A stretch of DNA of 64,000 nucleotides from contig NZ_JACOGG010000002.1 of NCBI RefSeq assembly GCF_014284365.1, positions 248,001 to 312,000 of the forward strand, written 5' to 3'. Made by a program: the position numbers and the translations under genes. The DNA comes from Cognatundibacterium rugosum. GTDB taxonomy: Bacteria; Pseudomonadota; Gammaproteobacteria; Burkholderiales; Burkholderiaceae_D. This document shows positions 26,765 to 36,457 of the stretch, one piece after another; the stretch's first letter is position 1; the number at the start of each line of letters is the position of its first letter. The notes beneath the pieces were generated by a model that was not told the DNA's origin, ran no database searches, and saw nothing but the letters and a program-made list of their open reading frames with translations.

Positions 26765-27942
26765 ACCAGCTCGATGGCGATGGCAGTCCCCTCACCACCA
26801 CCAATACACAGCGAAGCCACACCACGTGCTTTACCCTGCTTCTTCAATGCACCGATCAATGTGATGATGATACGGGCACCGGACGCGCCGATAGGATGAC
26901 CCAGCGCACAGGCGCCGCCGTGTACATTCACTTTATCGTGAGGAATATTCAGCTCTTTCATCGCTGCCATAGGCACGGTGGCAAAGGCTTCATTAATTTC
27001 AAACAGATCGACCGTTTCTGTAGTCCAGCCGGTTTTTTTGTACAGCTTTTCTATTGCGCCTACCGGTGCTGTCGTGAACCAGCCTGGTTCCTGTGCATGG
27101 GAAGCATGGGCCAGAATTTTAGCGATCGGTGTCAGGCCCAGTTCTTTGGCTTTGGAAGCGCGCATCAGTACCAGCGCAGCAGCACCGTCATTGATGGAAG
27201 AAGAAGAGGCAGCCGTGATAGTGCCGTCTTTTTTGAATGCAGCTTTCAGAGTAGGAATTTTATCCAGTCGTGCTTTAAGCGGACCTTCGTCCTTATCAAT
27301 CACCACATCACCGGCGCGGCTGGAAACGGTGACCGGTGCGATTTCCCAGGCAAAGGAGCCATCAGCAGTAGCAGCCTGCGCACGTTTCACGGAGGCGATG
27401 GCAAATGCATCCTGATCTTCGCGGCTGAACTGATATTTGGCAGAGCAGTCTTCGGCAAAGGTGCCCATGGAACGGCCTTTGTCGTAAGCATCTTCCAGAC
27501 CGTCGAGCATCATGTGGTCATACATCATGCCGTGACCGATGCGATAGCCACCACGGGCTTTCGGGATCAGGTAAGGCGCGTTGGTCATGGATTCCATACC
27601 ACCGGCGATCAGCACTTCATTGCTGCCTGCATTGATAGAATCGAAGGCGATCATGGTCGCTTTCATCGCGGAGCCGCACATCTTGGACAGCGTGACCGCA
27701 CCTGTGGACATCGGCAAACCGGCTGCCAGCAAAGCCTGACGTGCAGGAGCCTGACCCTGACCGGCCATCAGGCAGTTACCGAACAAAACTTCTTCCACCA
27801 GTTCAGGTGCCACACCGGCACGTTCAACCGCTGCCTTGATCGCAACTGCGCCGAGCTGGCTGGCAGTCAGCGTCGCGAAATCACTCTGAAAAGCGCCCAT
27901 AGGGGTACGCGCTGCGCCAACGATAACGATAGGGTCATTCAT
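26761..27942 (-). CDS. Acetyl-CoA acetyltransferase (thiolase)
   Basis: This 393-residue thiolase has nucleophile Cys89 in LSKMCGSAMKA, GGMESMTNAPYL, NEAFA and the C-terminal GGACALGHPIGASGARI with the second active Cys. It condenses or cleaves acetyl-CoA/acetoacetyl-CoA units and could use acetoacetate-derived acetoacetyl-CoA from leucine breakdown. AGGAGA precedes the ATG. The last codons lie within a large palindrome. An atoB/phaA/bktB distinction cannot be made from sequence alone. Confidence 0.93.
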   Translation of the reverse strand: MNDPIVIVGAARTPMGAFQSDFATLTASQLGAVAIKAAVERAGVAPELVEEVLFGNCLMAGQGQAPARQALLAAGLPMSTGAVTLSKMCGSAMKATMIAFDSINAGSNEVLIAGGMESMTNAPYLIPKARGGYRIGHGMMYDHMMLDGLEDAYDKGRSMGTFAEDCSAKYQFSREDQDAFAIASVKRAQAATADGSFAWEIAPVTVSSRAGDVVIDKDEGPLKARLDKIPTLKAAFKKDGTITAASSSSINDGAAALVLMRASKAKELGLTPIAKILAHASHAQEPGWFTTAPVGAIEKLYKKTGWTTETVDLFEINEAFATVPMAAMKELNIPHDKVNVHGGACALGHPIGASGARIIITLIGALKKQGKARGVASLCIGGGEGTAIAIELV

Positions 27943-27979
27943 GATTATCTCCTGTTAAAAACTGAATTCAGATCACGGG

Positions 27980-29758
27980 CTAAAGTGCCGTGGTCTGGTG
28001 ACAAAAACGTATTTCCTGCGGATACGGGAACACATCGTCAACCTTACCGGCCACGATGCGTGATTGACGACCTTGCCAGTATTCCGCTGTCAGCAAGTCC
28101 GCATGGTGTTTCATAAAAAATTCCCTGACTTTACGATTCCCCAGCAAGAAAGTACCAAACTGTTCAGGGAATACGTCATTTTTAGCGATCGGATACCAGG
28201 GCTCCGCCGCCATTTCATCTTCTTCATTGCGTGGTGCCGGGATCTGACGGAATTTGCAATCCGTGATGTATTCAATCTCGTCATAATCGTAAAACACCAC
28301 ACGTCCATGGCGCGTGACACCAAAGTTTTTGTACAGCATATCGCCCGGAAAAATATTGGCGGCGACCAGTTCTTTGATCGCATTGCCATATTCGCGCACG
28401 CCATGCTCCATGGCCGCCAGATCACCACGCTGTTCAGCTTCGGTCAGCCAGATATTCAGCGGTGTCATGCGCCTTTCTATGTACAGATGGCGTATCACCA
28501 CTTCGTCGTCGCTGACCTCAAGTAAAGACGGCGCATACTGGGCGATCTCGGCCAGTAATTCCTCAGAAAAACGCGTGCGTGGAAAAGCCACATCGGAATA
28601 TTCCAACGTGTCGGCCATGCGGCCTACGCGGTCATGGTTTTTCACCAACAGGTATTTTTCTTTGATCAGTTCCTTGCTGGTTTCCTTAGGCGGTGGAAAG
28701 CTGTCTTTGATCAGCTTGAACACATACGGGAAGGATGGCAGCGCAAACACCAGCATCACCAGTCCGCGGATACCGGGCGCCGCTGCGATCTGATCGGATG
28801 AGTATTTGAGGTGATGCAGGAAGTCGCGGTAGAACAGATTCTTGCCATGCTTTTGCAAACCCAGCATGGTGTAAATCTCACTGCGTGGTTTGCGCGGCAG
28901 GATGCTGCGTATGAATTGCACATAGGCCGACGGCACTTCCATATCGACCATGAAGTAAGCACGGGTGAATGAAAACAAGACCGTGATCTGCATATTGTCG
29001 AACAACACGGTATCGAGCACCAGTTGCCCCTTGGTTTTGTGCATGATGGGAATCACGAAAGGATATTCGCGGTTGCCGTTAATGCCTTTACCGATAATGT
29101 AGGCAGATTTATTGCGGTAGAACAGATTGGCGAGCACCTGAATCTGATGATTCGGCTCCAGCTTTTCCTGACCAAAATTTGCTTTGAGACGTGCCTCTAC
29201 CAGCGCCACATCACGGTCCAGATCTTCAAAGCTGGCATTCAGCCGGAAGTTGGTCACGATACGTTTGATCGTGAAACGCAAGCCATCGGTCGCCGGATAA
29301 TAGACCCGGTAAGTCGGCGGTGTGTCTTCGCGTTCTATGTATTCGGTCGACGTGGCGGGCCGCACGAAAATAAAATCGTTATGAAAATAAGTGCGATGTA
29401 AGAGCTTGGTACAGACGGTGTTAAAGAAGGTTTCCGCGAGTTCCGGACGCAAATGATCGATTAACAAACCCATGTAATGCAGTTTGACTTCGCGCCAGAC
29501 TTCATCACTCAGATCATCCTGTGAATATTCGTCTTCCAGCACCTGTACACATTCACGCACCCGCTTGTCATAAAACTGTATCCGTTCTGTCGCTGCTGCC
29601 TGTGCGGTTTTCCAATCCCCTTTTTCAAAATGCGTTTTTGCTGCCTGACTGCTGGCGCGAAATAAACGGTAATGTTTGTCAAAACCGTCGAGTATGGTTC
29701 TGGCTATATCAAACGCAATTTGCGAGGACAGCAATTTGGGGAAATGGGTATGTGGCAT
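27980..29758 (-). CDS. aceK: Isocitrate dehydrogenase kinase/phosphatase
   Basis: AceK phosphorylates and dephosphorylates isocitrate dehydrogenase, diverting isocitrate into the glyoxylate bypass when acetyl-CoA is the carbon source. The 592-residue length is normal for the family. Recognisable segments are [89 protein letters not shown] and CKFRQIP. It starts 9 bases after the serine dehydratase gene in the liu array, away from aceA/aceB. Confidence 0.97.
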   Translation of the reverse strand: MPHTHFPKLLSSQIAFDIARTILDGFDKHYRLFRASSQAAKTHFEKGDWKTAQAAATERIQFYDKRVRECVQVLEDEYSQDDLSDEVWREVKLHYMGLLIDHLRPELAETFFNTVCTKLLHRTYFHNDFIFVRPATSTEYIEREDTPPTYRVYYPATDGLRFTIKRIVTNFRLNASFEDLDRDVALVEARLKANFGQEKLEPNHQIQVLANLFYRNKSAYIIGKGINGNREYPFVIPIMHKTKGQLVLDTVLFDNMQITVLFSFTRAYFMVDMEVPSAYVQFIRSILPRKPRSEIYTMLGLQKHGKNLFYRDFLHHLKYSSDQIAAAPGIRGLVMLVFALPSFPYVFKLIKDSFPPPKETSKELIKEKYLLVKNHDRVGRMADTLEYSDVAFPRTRFSEELLAEIAQYAPSLLEVSDDEVVIRHLYIERRMTPLNIWLTEAEQRGDLAAMEHGVREYGNAIKELVAANIFPGDMLYKNFGVTRHGRVVFYDYDEIEYITDCKFRQIPAPRNEEDEMAAEPWYPIAKNDVFPEQFGTFLLGNRKVREFFMKHHADLLTAEYWQGRQSRIVAGKVDDVFPYPQEIRFCHQTTAL

Positions 29759-29767
29759 GGCGTTCGC

Positions 29768-30697
29768 TCAGGTCAGGTTAAACTGGGTTTTCCAAGTACT
29801 GAGTTTAACCAGATCGGCTGCAATCCCGCCACAAACGACGAGCAAAGGACGCTGAAATTCACGGATTTGTGGGAGATTCTGATACGCCACCGCCAGCGTG
29901 GCACCACAGGCGGGCTCGACGATGCTACGCATATCGTTGGCGAATTGCAGACAGGCATCCACTGCCTGTGCATCGCTGACCACAACGCTACGGATGTCAT
30001 GCTGTTGCGCCAGCGCCAGCGCATGTGCCGACACCTGACGCGCACCCAGTGTGGTCGCGATGGAAGTAATCGCTGGCAAAGTGACACACTCCCCCGCCGC
30101 CAGACCAGCGTGATAAGACGCGGCCCCCTCGGTCTCCACGGCAAGTACAGGGATGTGTGCCAGACCATTACGCTGTAAGCCCTGCACCACACCACTGAGT
30201 AAGCCACCGCCGCCGACTGAGCACAACACCACATCGAAATCCAGCTGACCCGCGACTTCATCCATCAACGTCGCATTGCCGTCCCAGATATCCGGGTGGT
30301 CAAACGGAGGTATGTACACATAACCAGGCTGTTCACACAGACGCAGCGCGGCCTGATTGGTTTCATCCCATACCTGCCCTTCCACCAGCAGTGTGGCGCC
30401 AATTGCCTGAATAGCCTGCCGCACACTGTCAGCTGTGGTATGCGGCACCAGTATCGTGGTTGGAATTCCGAGTGCCACACCAGCCACCGCCGCCGCAAAT
30501 CCGGCATTGCCACCGGAAGGGCAAATCAAGTGGCGCGCACCACGAGCGGCGGCACGCTGGCACATCAGCCCTATGCCACGCAACTTGAATGAGCCTGAGG
30601 GCTGACAGTTTTCCATTTTCAGCCAGACTGACTGACCCAGCATGGCCGATAAACGACGATGCTGCAGTAAGGGAGTGGTGATATGCAGATAAGACAT
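29768..30697 (-). CDS. L-serine/threonine dehydratase, PLP-dependent, SDS-like
   Basis: This 309-residue fold-type II PLP enzyme should deaminate serine (or threonine) to the keto acid and ammonia. PLP Lys38 is in QPSGSFKLRGIG, the phosphate loop is SVGGGGLLSGVVQGL, and SGGNAGFAAAVAG, YIPPFDHPDIWDGNA, LPAITSIATTLGA and VEPACGA follow. These match mammalian liver SDS much more closely than bacterial IlvA/TdcB, and no ACT domain is present. The ATG at 30697 fits the family. It sits between liuA and aceK. Confidence 0.88.
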   Translation of the reverse strand: MSYLHITTPLLQHRRLSAMLGQSVWLKMENCQPSGSFKLRGIGLMCQRAAARGARHLICPSGGNAGFAAAVAGVALGIPTTILVPHTTADSVRQAIQAIGATLLVEGQVWDETNQAALRLCEQPGYVYIPPFDHPDIWDGNATLMDEVAGQLDFDVVLCSVGGGGLLSGVVQGLQRNGLAHIPVLAVETEGAASYHAGLAAGECVTLPAITSIATTLGARQVSAHALALAQQHDIRSVVVSDAQAVDACLQFANDMRSIVEPACGATLAVAYQNLPQIREFQRPLLVVCGGIAADLVKLSTWKTQFNLT

Positions 30698-30780
30698 GGT
30701 CAGCAAATCCTGAGATGGAAATATTCTCCGCAGCAACGCTTGCCGCTGAATCACTGCGGCAAGCGTTGCTGACGGCACGA

Positions 30781-31965
30781 TCAGCGGGTTTCTGCAAACA
30801 GTTCGCGGCCAATCAGCATACGGCGGATTTCGCTGGTACCGGCACCGATCTCGTACAACTTCGCATCACGCCACAAGCGGCCAACCGGGTATTCGTTGAT
30901 ATAACCGTTGCCACCCAGAATCTGGATCGCTTCACCTGCCATCCAGGTCGCTTTTTCAGCGCTGTACAAAATCGCACCCGCCGCATCTTTACGCAAAGCA
31001 CGCACGGCTTCCGGTGTGGTGGCGCGGTCACACGCCTGACCAACGGCATAGACATAGGCCTTACATGCCATCATGGTGGAATACATATCAGCGATCTTGC
31101 CCTGCATCAATTGGAATTCACCGATGGCCTGACCAAACTGTTTGCGGTCGTGAATATAAGGTACGACCACATCCATACAGGCTTGCATAATGCCGAGCGG
31201 GCCGCCGGACAATACGGTACGTTCAAAATCCAGACCCGACATCAGCACATTGACGCCTTTGCCGACTCCGCCGAGTACATTTTCCAGCGGTACTTCGCAG
31301 TTATCGAATACCAGTTCGCCGGTATGCGAACCGCGCATACCCAGCTTGTCCAGTTTCTGCGCAATCGAGAAACCTTTATAGCCTTTTTCGATCAGGAAGG
31401 CAGTCATACCGCGTGGGCCAGCTTCCAGATCAGTTTTTGCGTAAACCACCAGCACGTCGGCATCCGGACCATTGGTAATCCACATCTTGGTGCCATTCAG
31501 CACATAATGATCACCCTTCAGATCAGCGCGCAGCTTCATGCTGACTACGTCGGAACCGGCGTTCGGTTCTGACATGGCGAGCGCGCCGATGTGTTCACCG
31601 GAAATCAGTTTTGGCAGGTATTTTTGCTTTTGCGCTTCATTGCCGTTGCGTTTGATCTGGTTCACGCACAGATTCGAATGCGCACCGTAAGACAAACCGA
31701 CGGATGCGGAAGCACGGGAAATTTCTTCCATCGCGACGATATGCGCCAGATAGCCCATATTCGCACCGCCGTATTCTTCGCTGACGGTGACACCAAGGAT
31801 GCCGAGTTCACCCATTTTTTGCCACAGATCCATAGGGAACTGATCGGAGCGGTCGATTTCCGCTGCACGCGGCGCAATTTCTGCAGCCGCAAACTGTTGT
31901 ACGGCTTCACGCAGGGCGGCGATGTCTTCGCCGTGATCAAAAGTCAAACCAGGTAAATGGAGCAT
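30781..31965 (-). CDS. liuA: Isovaleryl-CoA dehydrogenase
   Basis: LiuA oxidises isovaleryl-CoA to 3-methylcrotonyl-CoA. This 394-residue flavoenzyme has the catalytic Glu248 in [19 protein letters not shown], the shifted position specific to isovaleryl-CoA dehydrogenases, whereas the usual C-terminal Glu is Gly ([16 protein letters not shown]). [13 protein letters not shown] and [19 protein letters not shown] are also typical. AGGATG precedes the ATG. It follows the PaaI thioesterase gene and is probably expressed from the LiuR-controlled promoter. Confidence 0.96.
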   Translation of the reverse strand: MLHLPGLTFDHGEDIAALREAVQQFAAAEIAPRAAEIDRSDQFPMDLWQKMGELGILGVTVSEEYGGANMGYLAHIVAMEEISRASASVGLSYGAHSNLCVNQIKRNGNEAQKQKYLPKLISGEHIGALAMSEPNAGSDVVSMKLRADLKGDHYVLNGTKMWITNGPDADVLVVYAKTDLEAGPRGMTAFLIEKGYKGFSIAQKLDKLGMRGSHTGELVFDNCEVPLENVLGGVGKGVNVLMSGLDFERTVLSGGPLGIMQACMDVVVPYIHDRKQFGQAIGEFQLMQGKIADMYSTMMACKAYVYAVGQACDRATTPEAVRALRKDAAGAILYSAEKATWMAGEAIQILGGNGYINEYPVGRLWRDAKLYEIGAGTSEIRRMLIGRELFAETR

Positions 31966-32068
31966 GTCATCCTCACTTTATTCATTCATTTTTAGAACTG
32001 ACGAAACTGTCACGGCAACGCTGTTGCGACCGCTTAGCCGCGATCCTGCAAGCTATCTTGTGGACAGC

Positions 32069-32536
32069 TTATTTCCTGCTGATGACAAATAAGGTCTGCT
32101 GCATCACTGCGCATAACTTTTCTTTGCCATCCTGTACTGCAAACACGTCTGCACTGGCCACCACCAGGGATTTGCCGTTTTTGATTACCCTGCCACGCGC
32201 GATCAGTGTGTCACCGGTGCCGGGTGCCAGGATGTTGATCTTGTATTCGGCAGTCAGGCATTCACTGTGTGGCATCAGCAAGGTATTTGCAGCAAAACCG
32301 CCTGCCACATCCGCCAGCGTACCGATCACACCGCCATGAAAATAACCGTGCTGCTGGGTCACTCTGTCGCTGTAAGGCAGGCTGATTTCGCAACTGCCGG
32401 GTGCCATCGCTGTGACTTTCGCCTGCCAGGCCATCAGTGCGCCCTGACGATTAAAGGCTTCCAACAGCTGCAAGGCAAGCTGCGCTTCCAGTTCGCCAGC
32501 TGGCTGTTCTGCTGCCGGGATGCTGTCCATACTCAT
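32069..32536 (-). CDS. PaaI-type hotdog thioesterase
   Basis: This 155-residue hotdog protein has the PaaI signature YFHGGVIGTLADVAGGFAAN, with the expected acidic residue, and would hydrolyse small acyl-CoA esters. The ATG has GGAG five bases upstream. It is the first gene after a LiuR-box promoter and precedes liuA, which suggests a role in releasing CoA from stalled pathway intermediates. Confidence 0.88.
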   Translation of the reverse strand: MSMDSIPAAEQPAGELEAQLALQLLEAFNRQGALMAWQAKVTAMAPGSCEISLPYSDRVTQQHGYFHGGVIGTLADVAGGFAANTLLMPHSECLTAEYKINILAPGTGDTLIARGRVIKNGKSLVVASADVFAVQDGKEKLCAVMQQTLFVISRK

Positions 32537-32568
32537 GCCAACTCCATATCAGACGCTGCAAAGTGAAA

Positions 32569-32597
32569 ATCATACGACTAATTGACGTTTACGTAAA
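32569..32597 (-). promoter_or_regulatory. Candidate promoter of the thioesterase-liuA operon
   Basis: On the minus strand TTTACG (32592-32597) and TATGAT (32569-32574) are separated by 17 bases, a good sigma-70 pair. The -35 and spacer lie inside the LiuR-type palindrome, and the start codon is 32 bases beyond the -10. Confidence 0.65.
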
Positions 32598-32603
32598 CGT
32601 CAA
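32582..32603. promoter_or_regulatory. Perfect 22-bp palindrome, LiuR operator candidate
   Basis: TTGACGTTTAC joined to GTAAACGTCAA is a perfect 22-bp palindrome between liuR and the thioesterase gene. It resembles the TTTACGTAAACG-type sites described for LiuR in proteobacteria and overlaps the promoter above. Confidence 0.8.
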
Positions 32604-32621
32604 TTAGCAACAACGGGTGAC

Positions 32622-33029
32622 TCAGGAGCCTTCGCTTTCTTCCTGCAACCGGGCCAGACCCAGTAAGCCACGGCTTTTTTCCTCGTGCGCACTGATCTCG
32701 GCCAGCATCACTTCGATGTCTTCACGCTGTTGTTCCAGCGCTGCACGGTGCCGTGCCAGCACTTCCAGGAAGCTGTGTAACTGGGCCTCGGTATCCTTGG
32801 GCGAGCGATACATATCAACCAGACTTTTGATGTCTGACAGGCTCAGTCCCAGGCGTTTACCGCGCAGGGTGAGCTTGAGATGGGTACGTTCTCTTGCCGT
32901 ATAGACACGATTTCGACCACTAGGACCTTCGCGGGTCGGGCTTAACAAGCCCTGGTCTTCGTAAAAACGGATGGCGCGCGGCGTAATGTCGAATTCACGC
33001 GCCAGTTCGGTAATCGTATAAGTAGCCAT
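32622..33029 (-). CDS. liuR: MerR family regulator of leucine/isovalerate degradation
   Basis: This 135-residue MerR protein has the winged HTH YTITELAREFDITPRAIRFYEDQGLLSPTREG (4-36), a dimerisation coiled coil and no metal-binding cysteines, as in LiuR. LiuR controls liu genes in response to branched-chain acyl-CoA intermediates. It heads the liu gene array and is flanked by two matching operator-like sites, one in its own promoter and one after its stop codon. Confidence 0.9.
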   Translation of the reverse strand: MATYTITELAREFDITPRAIRFYEDQGLLSPTREGPSGRNRVYTARERTHLKLTLRGKRLGLSLSDIKSLVDMYRSPKDTEAQLHSFLEVLARHRAALEQQREDIEVMLAEISAHEEKSRGLLGLARLQEESEGS

Positions 33030-33111
33030 AGTTTTCTAAAACAAGAAATCCGTTTTCGCAGAGAGGATGCCACGCAGGGCCGTAACAACTTTGCTTAAGT
33101 TGTGTACTCTG

Positions 33112-33141
33112 ATTACAATCTGCAGTTAACGTAAACGTCAA
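33112..33141 (-). promoter_or_regulatory. Candidate liuR promoter with second LiuR half-palindrome
   Basis: On the minus strand TTGACG (33136-33141) and TGTAAT (33112-33117) are 18 bases apart. The minus-strand sequence TTGACGTTTACGT repeats one half of the 22-bp palindrome exactly; the other half is degenerate. This suggests autoregulation of liuR and possibly control of the divergent MBL gene. Confidence 0.6.
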
Positions 33142-33318
33142 TTCAATAAAAAAGCATTGTAGGCTATTCTGAGCAACTTGTTGATCTGCACTGCAAGCAC
33201 AACAACATGCCATTCTGACCTCAATACAAGGCAAGCAGCCAACTCCGGCGCGGATACGCCATCTGTTAGTCCGGCTGCCTGCCTGAAATCACCCTGAGCT
33301 TACCCTGAGACCGCCGCT

Positions 33319-34398
33319 ATGAATCCATTGGAACAAGAACTGTCCTACCCTTACGCTGATACCTTGCCGGAACCCGGCAAAACCATGGAAATCGTTCCAG
33401 GCGTACTGTGGATCAGAATGGGGCTGCCGTTTGCCCTGAATCATATCAATCTGTGGCTGCTGGAAGATACCCTGATGACCGATCAGGGGCCGGTACATGG
33501 CTGGACCGTGGTCGATTGTGGCATCGCCAGCGATGTGACGCGCGATACCTGGGAAGTGTTGTTTGGCGATCTGCATAATCACTTACGCGGACTGCCGGTG
33601 ATACGCGTGATCGTCACCCACTGCCACCCTGATCATGTCGGTCTGGCTGATTGGCTATGCAGCCGCTGGAAAGCGCCACTGTGGATGACGGCGGGTGAAT
33701 ATGCATTTGCGCGCATGATGTCGGCCGCGCTGCCAGGAGCGGATGGCACCGCCATGTTCCCGCATTTTCGCCGTCATGGCTTGCTCGACCCGGCCATGGA
33801 AGAACAGATACAGGAAAGAAAAGGCCATTACACGCGACTGGTGCCTACCGTTCCGGCCAGCTACCACCGCCTGCAGGAAGGCGTGCCGCTGATGATCCAT
33901 GGCCGCGCCTGGCAAGTCATCGCTGGTTACGGCCACTCGCCGGAACATGCCTCGCTGTACAGCCCCGAACTGAACTTACTGATTTCGGGCGATATGCTGC
34001 TGCCGCGCATCTCCACCAATGTCTCGGTGTTTGCGATAGAACCGGAAGCCAATCCGGTACAGCAGTATCTGGATTCCCTGCAAAAATACCGCAGCCTGCC
34101 ACAGGACGTGCTGATCCTGCCTTCCCATGGCAAGCCTTTCCGTGGTGCGCATACACGCATACAGCAATTGCAGGAACATCATGCAGCGCGGCTGGCTGAA
34201 GTGCTGGCCGCCTGCGCCACGCCGCAGTCGGCTTGCGATATCGTGCCGCTGATGTTCCGCCGCCCGCTCGACGCGCATCAGCTGACCTTTGCCATTGGCG
34301 AAGCACTCGCCCATCTGCACCAGCTGTGGTTCGCCGGGCAGTTACAACGCAGCCTGGGTGAAGATGGGGTCTATCGCTTTGTAGTTCAGTCAAACTGA
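33319..34398 (+). CDS. MBL fold metallo-hydrolase
   Basis: This 359-residue metallo-beta-lactamase-fold enzyme has the metal site THCHPDHVGLADWL (His101, His103, Asp105, His106), a further His in AGYGHSPEHASLY and Asp in LISGDMLLPRIS. It has a long C-terminal extension (about 280-359) resembling the winged-helix tail of some bacterial MBL proteins and of LACTB2. It is divergent from liuR, with the second LiuR-like site in between. Substrate unknown; a thioester or lactone is possible. Confidence 0.85.
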   Translation: MNPLEQELSYPYADTLPEPGKTMEIVPGVLWIRMGLPFALNHINLWLLEDTLMTDQGPVHGWTVVDCGIASDVTRDTWEVLFGDLHNHLRGLPVIRVIVTHCHPDHVGLADWLCSRWKAPLWMTAGEYAFARMMSAALPGADGTAMFPHFRRHGLLDPAMEEQIQERKGHYTRLVPTVPASYHRLQEGVPLMIHGRAWQVIAGYGHSPEHASLYSPELNLLISGDMLLPRISTNVSVFAIEPEANPVQQYLDSLQKYRSLPQDVLILPSHGKPFRGAHTRIQQLQEHHAARLAEVLAACATPQSACDIVPLMFRRPLDAHQLTFAIGEALAHLHQLWFAGQLQRSLGEDGVYRFVVQSN

Positions 34399-34407
34399 AC
34401 TGACCGT

Positions 34408-35250
34408 TCATTTGCTTTGCAAACGCAAACCCGGGCTGGCGGGTGGCAGGCTGCATGTGGCATCAGCTTGCAGGAAGGCGCGTACCGTCTGCATGATCAG
34501 TTTCTCCGATGAACGTGATGCACCGTGGCCGGCAAAATGCTGATGGGTGGCGCCATCGATCACCCCCAGCCATTTACAGCCAGGAGGCATCTGACTGAAT
34601 GGTGTGGTGCGGCTTTCCCAGGACAAGCCACCGAGTTCCGTATCGCGGGTGCCCGTCAGCAGCAACACGGGTTGACGAATCGCCGACCAGGCCTGATCGG
34701 GAAAAATGATGCCCGGCCCTTGTGGTGACAACGCGATATAGCGGTCAAAGCTTTTCTGTGCGCGTATCTGCATCAGATTCTCAGCACCAGCTTCCATCAT
34801 GGTGGTCGCTGCCCCCATGGAATGACCGATCAACACGCTGGCTTTCGCATTGCAGCGTGGCTGCGCCCACAGGCGCGCCGCATTGATGTCCAGTTGCCGT
34901 GCACGGTAAGCTGCGCTGTCGGTCACCATGCTGGTCAGTGCGGACTGCAGATTGCCGGCACGCAGATGCCTGCGCAAGACATCGGTGCCACTGTCATGAT
35001 GATCGGGCACCACCGTCAGCCAACCCTGTTCAGCCAAGCCTTGCGCCAGATAGGCATAGCCTTGTTCTGAGCCACCGGCACCATGCGAAATCACCGCCAC
35101 ACCCTGACAAGCACCCGTGGCAGGATATACCAGCGCATTGCGCACTTCCCCATCAGCACGTTCCAGACGAATCAGCTTAGCCGTTCCTGCCTGACACGGC
35201 ATCAGGATGAAGCCCAACATGGCCGCCAGTAAGATAGATCGCACACGCAT
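34408..35250 (-). CDS. Exported alpha/beta hydrolase
   Basis: This 280-residue protein has a signal peptide (about 1-22, MPCQAG), oxyanion segment VISHGAGGSEQGYAYLAQ, nucleophile LIGHSMGAAT, acid in LTGTRDTELGG and His in GATHQHFAGHG. AGGAG precedes the ATG at 35250. It is a dienelactone-hydrolase/platelet-activating-factor-acetylhydrolase-like periplasmic esterase of unknown substrate. It converges with the MBL gene and diverges from the LysE gene. Confidence 0.8.
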   Translation of the reverse strand: MRVRSILLAAMLGFILMPCQAGTAKLIRLERADGEVRNALVYPATGACQGVAVISHGAGGSEQGYAYLAQGLAEQGWLTVVPDHHDSGTDVLRRHLRAGNLQSALTSMVTDSAAYRARQLDINAARLWAQPRCNAKASVLIGHSMGAATTMMEAGAENLMQIRAQKSFDRYIALSPQGPGIIFPDQAWSAIRQPVLLLTGTRDTELGGLSWESRTTPFSQMPPGCKWLGVIDGATHQHFAGHGASRSSEKLIMQTVRAFLQADATCSLPPASPGLRLQSK

Positions 35251-35427
35251 TATTCGCTCCTGCAACAAAACACCATCATGCCACCAGGCTTCGTTCAATG
35301 GATTCGTCATATTGTGACAAGTTGTAGACTGCTACGGCCCAGACTGTTTTGCGCAAATTTGTGGATGACTGGTGTGCAGTTTGTCGCGTCAGAGTGGCAT
35401 ACTTCCTGTTTTGCCAGCGGAATTCAA

Positions 35428-36060
35428 ATGTTATCGATCTTGCTCACCCTCGCAGCATTGCACTGGATCGTGCTAGTGACGCCCGGCGCTAACTTTTTAC
35501 TGGTCGGTCAGTTAGCCGCCAGCGGTCAGCGTTCACAGGCACTGGCAGCCGCCGCCGGTATTACTTGCGTTACCCTGACCTGGGCCACACTCGCAGTGCT
35601 GGGCATCGGTATCGTGTTTCACGCCCATCCTGCTTTACGTCAGCTGGTGCAAGTAGCGGGGGGTCTGTATCTGCTGTATCTGGCCAGCAAACTGTGGCAG
35701 AGCAAGGGGCAGAGTCAAACCGTAACACCGCAGCAAATCCGCCTGAGAGCCGCATTCCGTATGGGCTTCCTGACCAATATCCTGAATCCGAAAACTGCAC
35801 TGTTCTTTGGTAGCGTGTTTGCCACCGTGCTGCCAGCGCAACCAGACTGGCGTATGACGCTCAGTGCGGTGTTGCTGGTGTACGCCAATGCGATAATCTG
35901 GCATGTGTTTCTGGCGCTGGCGTTTTCGCATCCGGCGATACAAGGTCGCTACGACCGACAGCGCCAAAATCTGGGACGCTTTTCCAGCCTGATGGTCGGC
36001 CTGTTTGGCACCCGCCTTATCTGGACGACATTGCAGGAATTGCGGGGCAGATGGCTGTGA
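35428..36060 (+). CDS. LysE family amino acid exporter
   Basis: This 210-residue inner-membrane protein has the LysE/RhtB topology of about six membrane helices and the family N-terminus VTPGANFLLVGQLAASG, then GGLYLLYLASKLWQ and FRMGFLTNILNPKTALFFGSVF. It would export an amino acid or homoserine lactone. The frame is open further upstream, but the ATG at 35428 with GCGGA ahead gives the usual length. Confidence 0.9.
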   Translation: MLSILLTLAALHWIVLVTPGANFLLVGQLAASGQRSQALAAAAGITCVTLTWATLAVLGIGIVFHAHPALRQLVQVAGGLYLLYLASKLWQSKGQSQTVTPQQIRLRAAFRMGFLTNILNPKTALFFGSVFATVLPAQPDWRMTLSAVLLVYANAIIWHVFLALAFSHPAIQGRYDRQRQNLGRFSSLMVGLFGTRLIWTTLQELRGRWL

Positions 36061-36457
36061 TGCGCTGAGCTGTCATCTGAAACTTCCGCCAGCACCCGCC
36101 CCCTGTTGCAAAAACATCATATCGTTTTACAGTTAATCTGCCTGAGCCTCATTGTCGGGGAAAACGATTTCCAGCTTAGCACTGACAGTAAAGTCCGCGT
36201 AGATATTAGCGTGCAAGCCATTTTTGCTTCAAAACCTGCACTGGCATTGAGTCTTCATTTTTTATTCCTTCAAATTTCTTATACCTGAAGGATGAATCTG
36301 GTTGGCCAGCGTAACGTCGTTTCCAAAAAAAAATTGCATTCAGGCAAAATTAGAACTACATTTCTATACAACTTGTGGGCGACAGCAGCGCCACACAACA
36401 GCCTGAACTCATACCAACTGCTGACTCCATACCACCATGGATACAGGGAGACTGTCT
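36061..36457. other. Intergenic region without recognised features
   Basis: About 400 AT-richer bases between the LysE gene and the HNH protein gene. A 60-codon open frame is present but lacks a ribosome binding site and any family similarity. No hairpin or known RNA was recognised; the right end must carry the HNH gene promoter. Confidence 0.4.

Noticed and set aside
26896-28116. 406-codon open frame on the plus strand, opposite thiolase and aceK
   Set aside because: It runs across two well-supported genes on the other strand and has no domain signature; it is a shadow of their codon bias.
36106-36288. 60-codon plus-strand frame after the LysE gene
   Set aside because: No ribosome binding site and a mixed composition that does not form a convincing membrane or globular protein.
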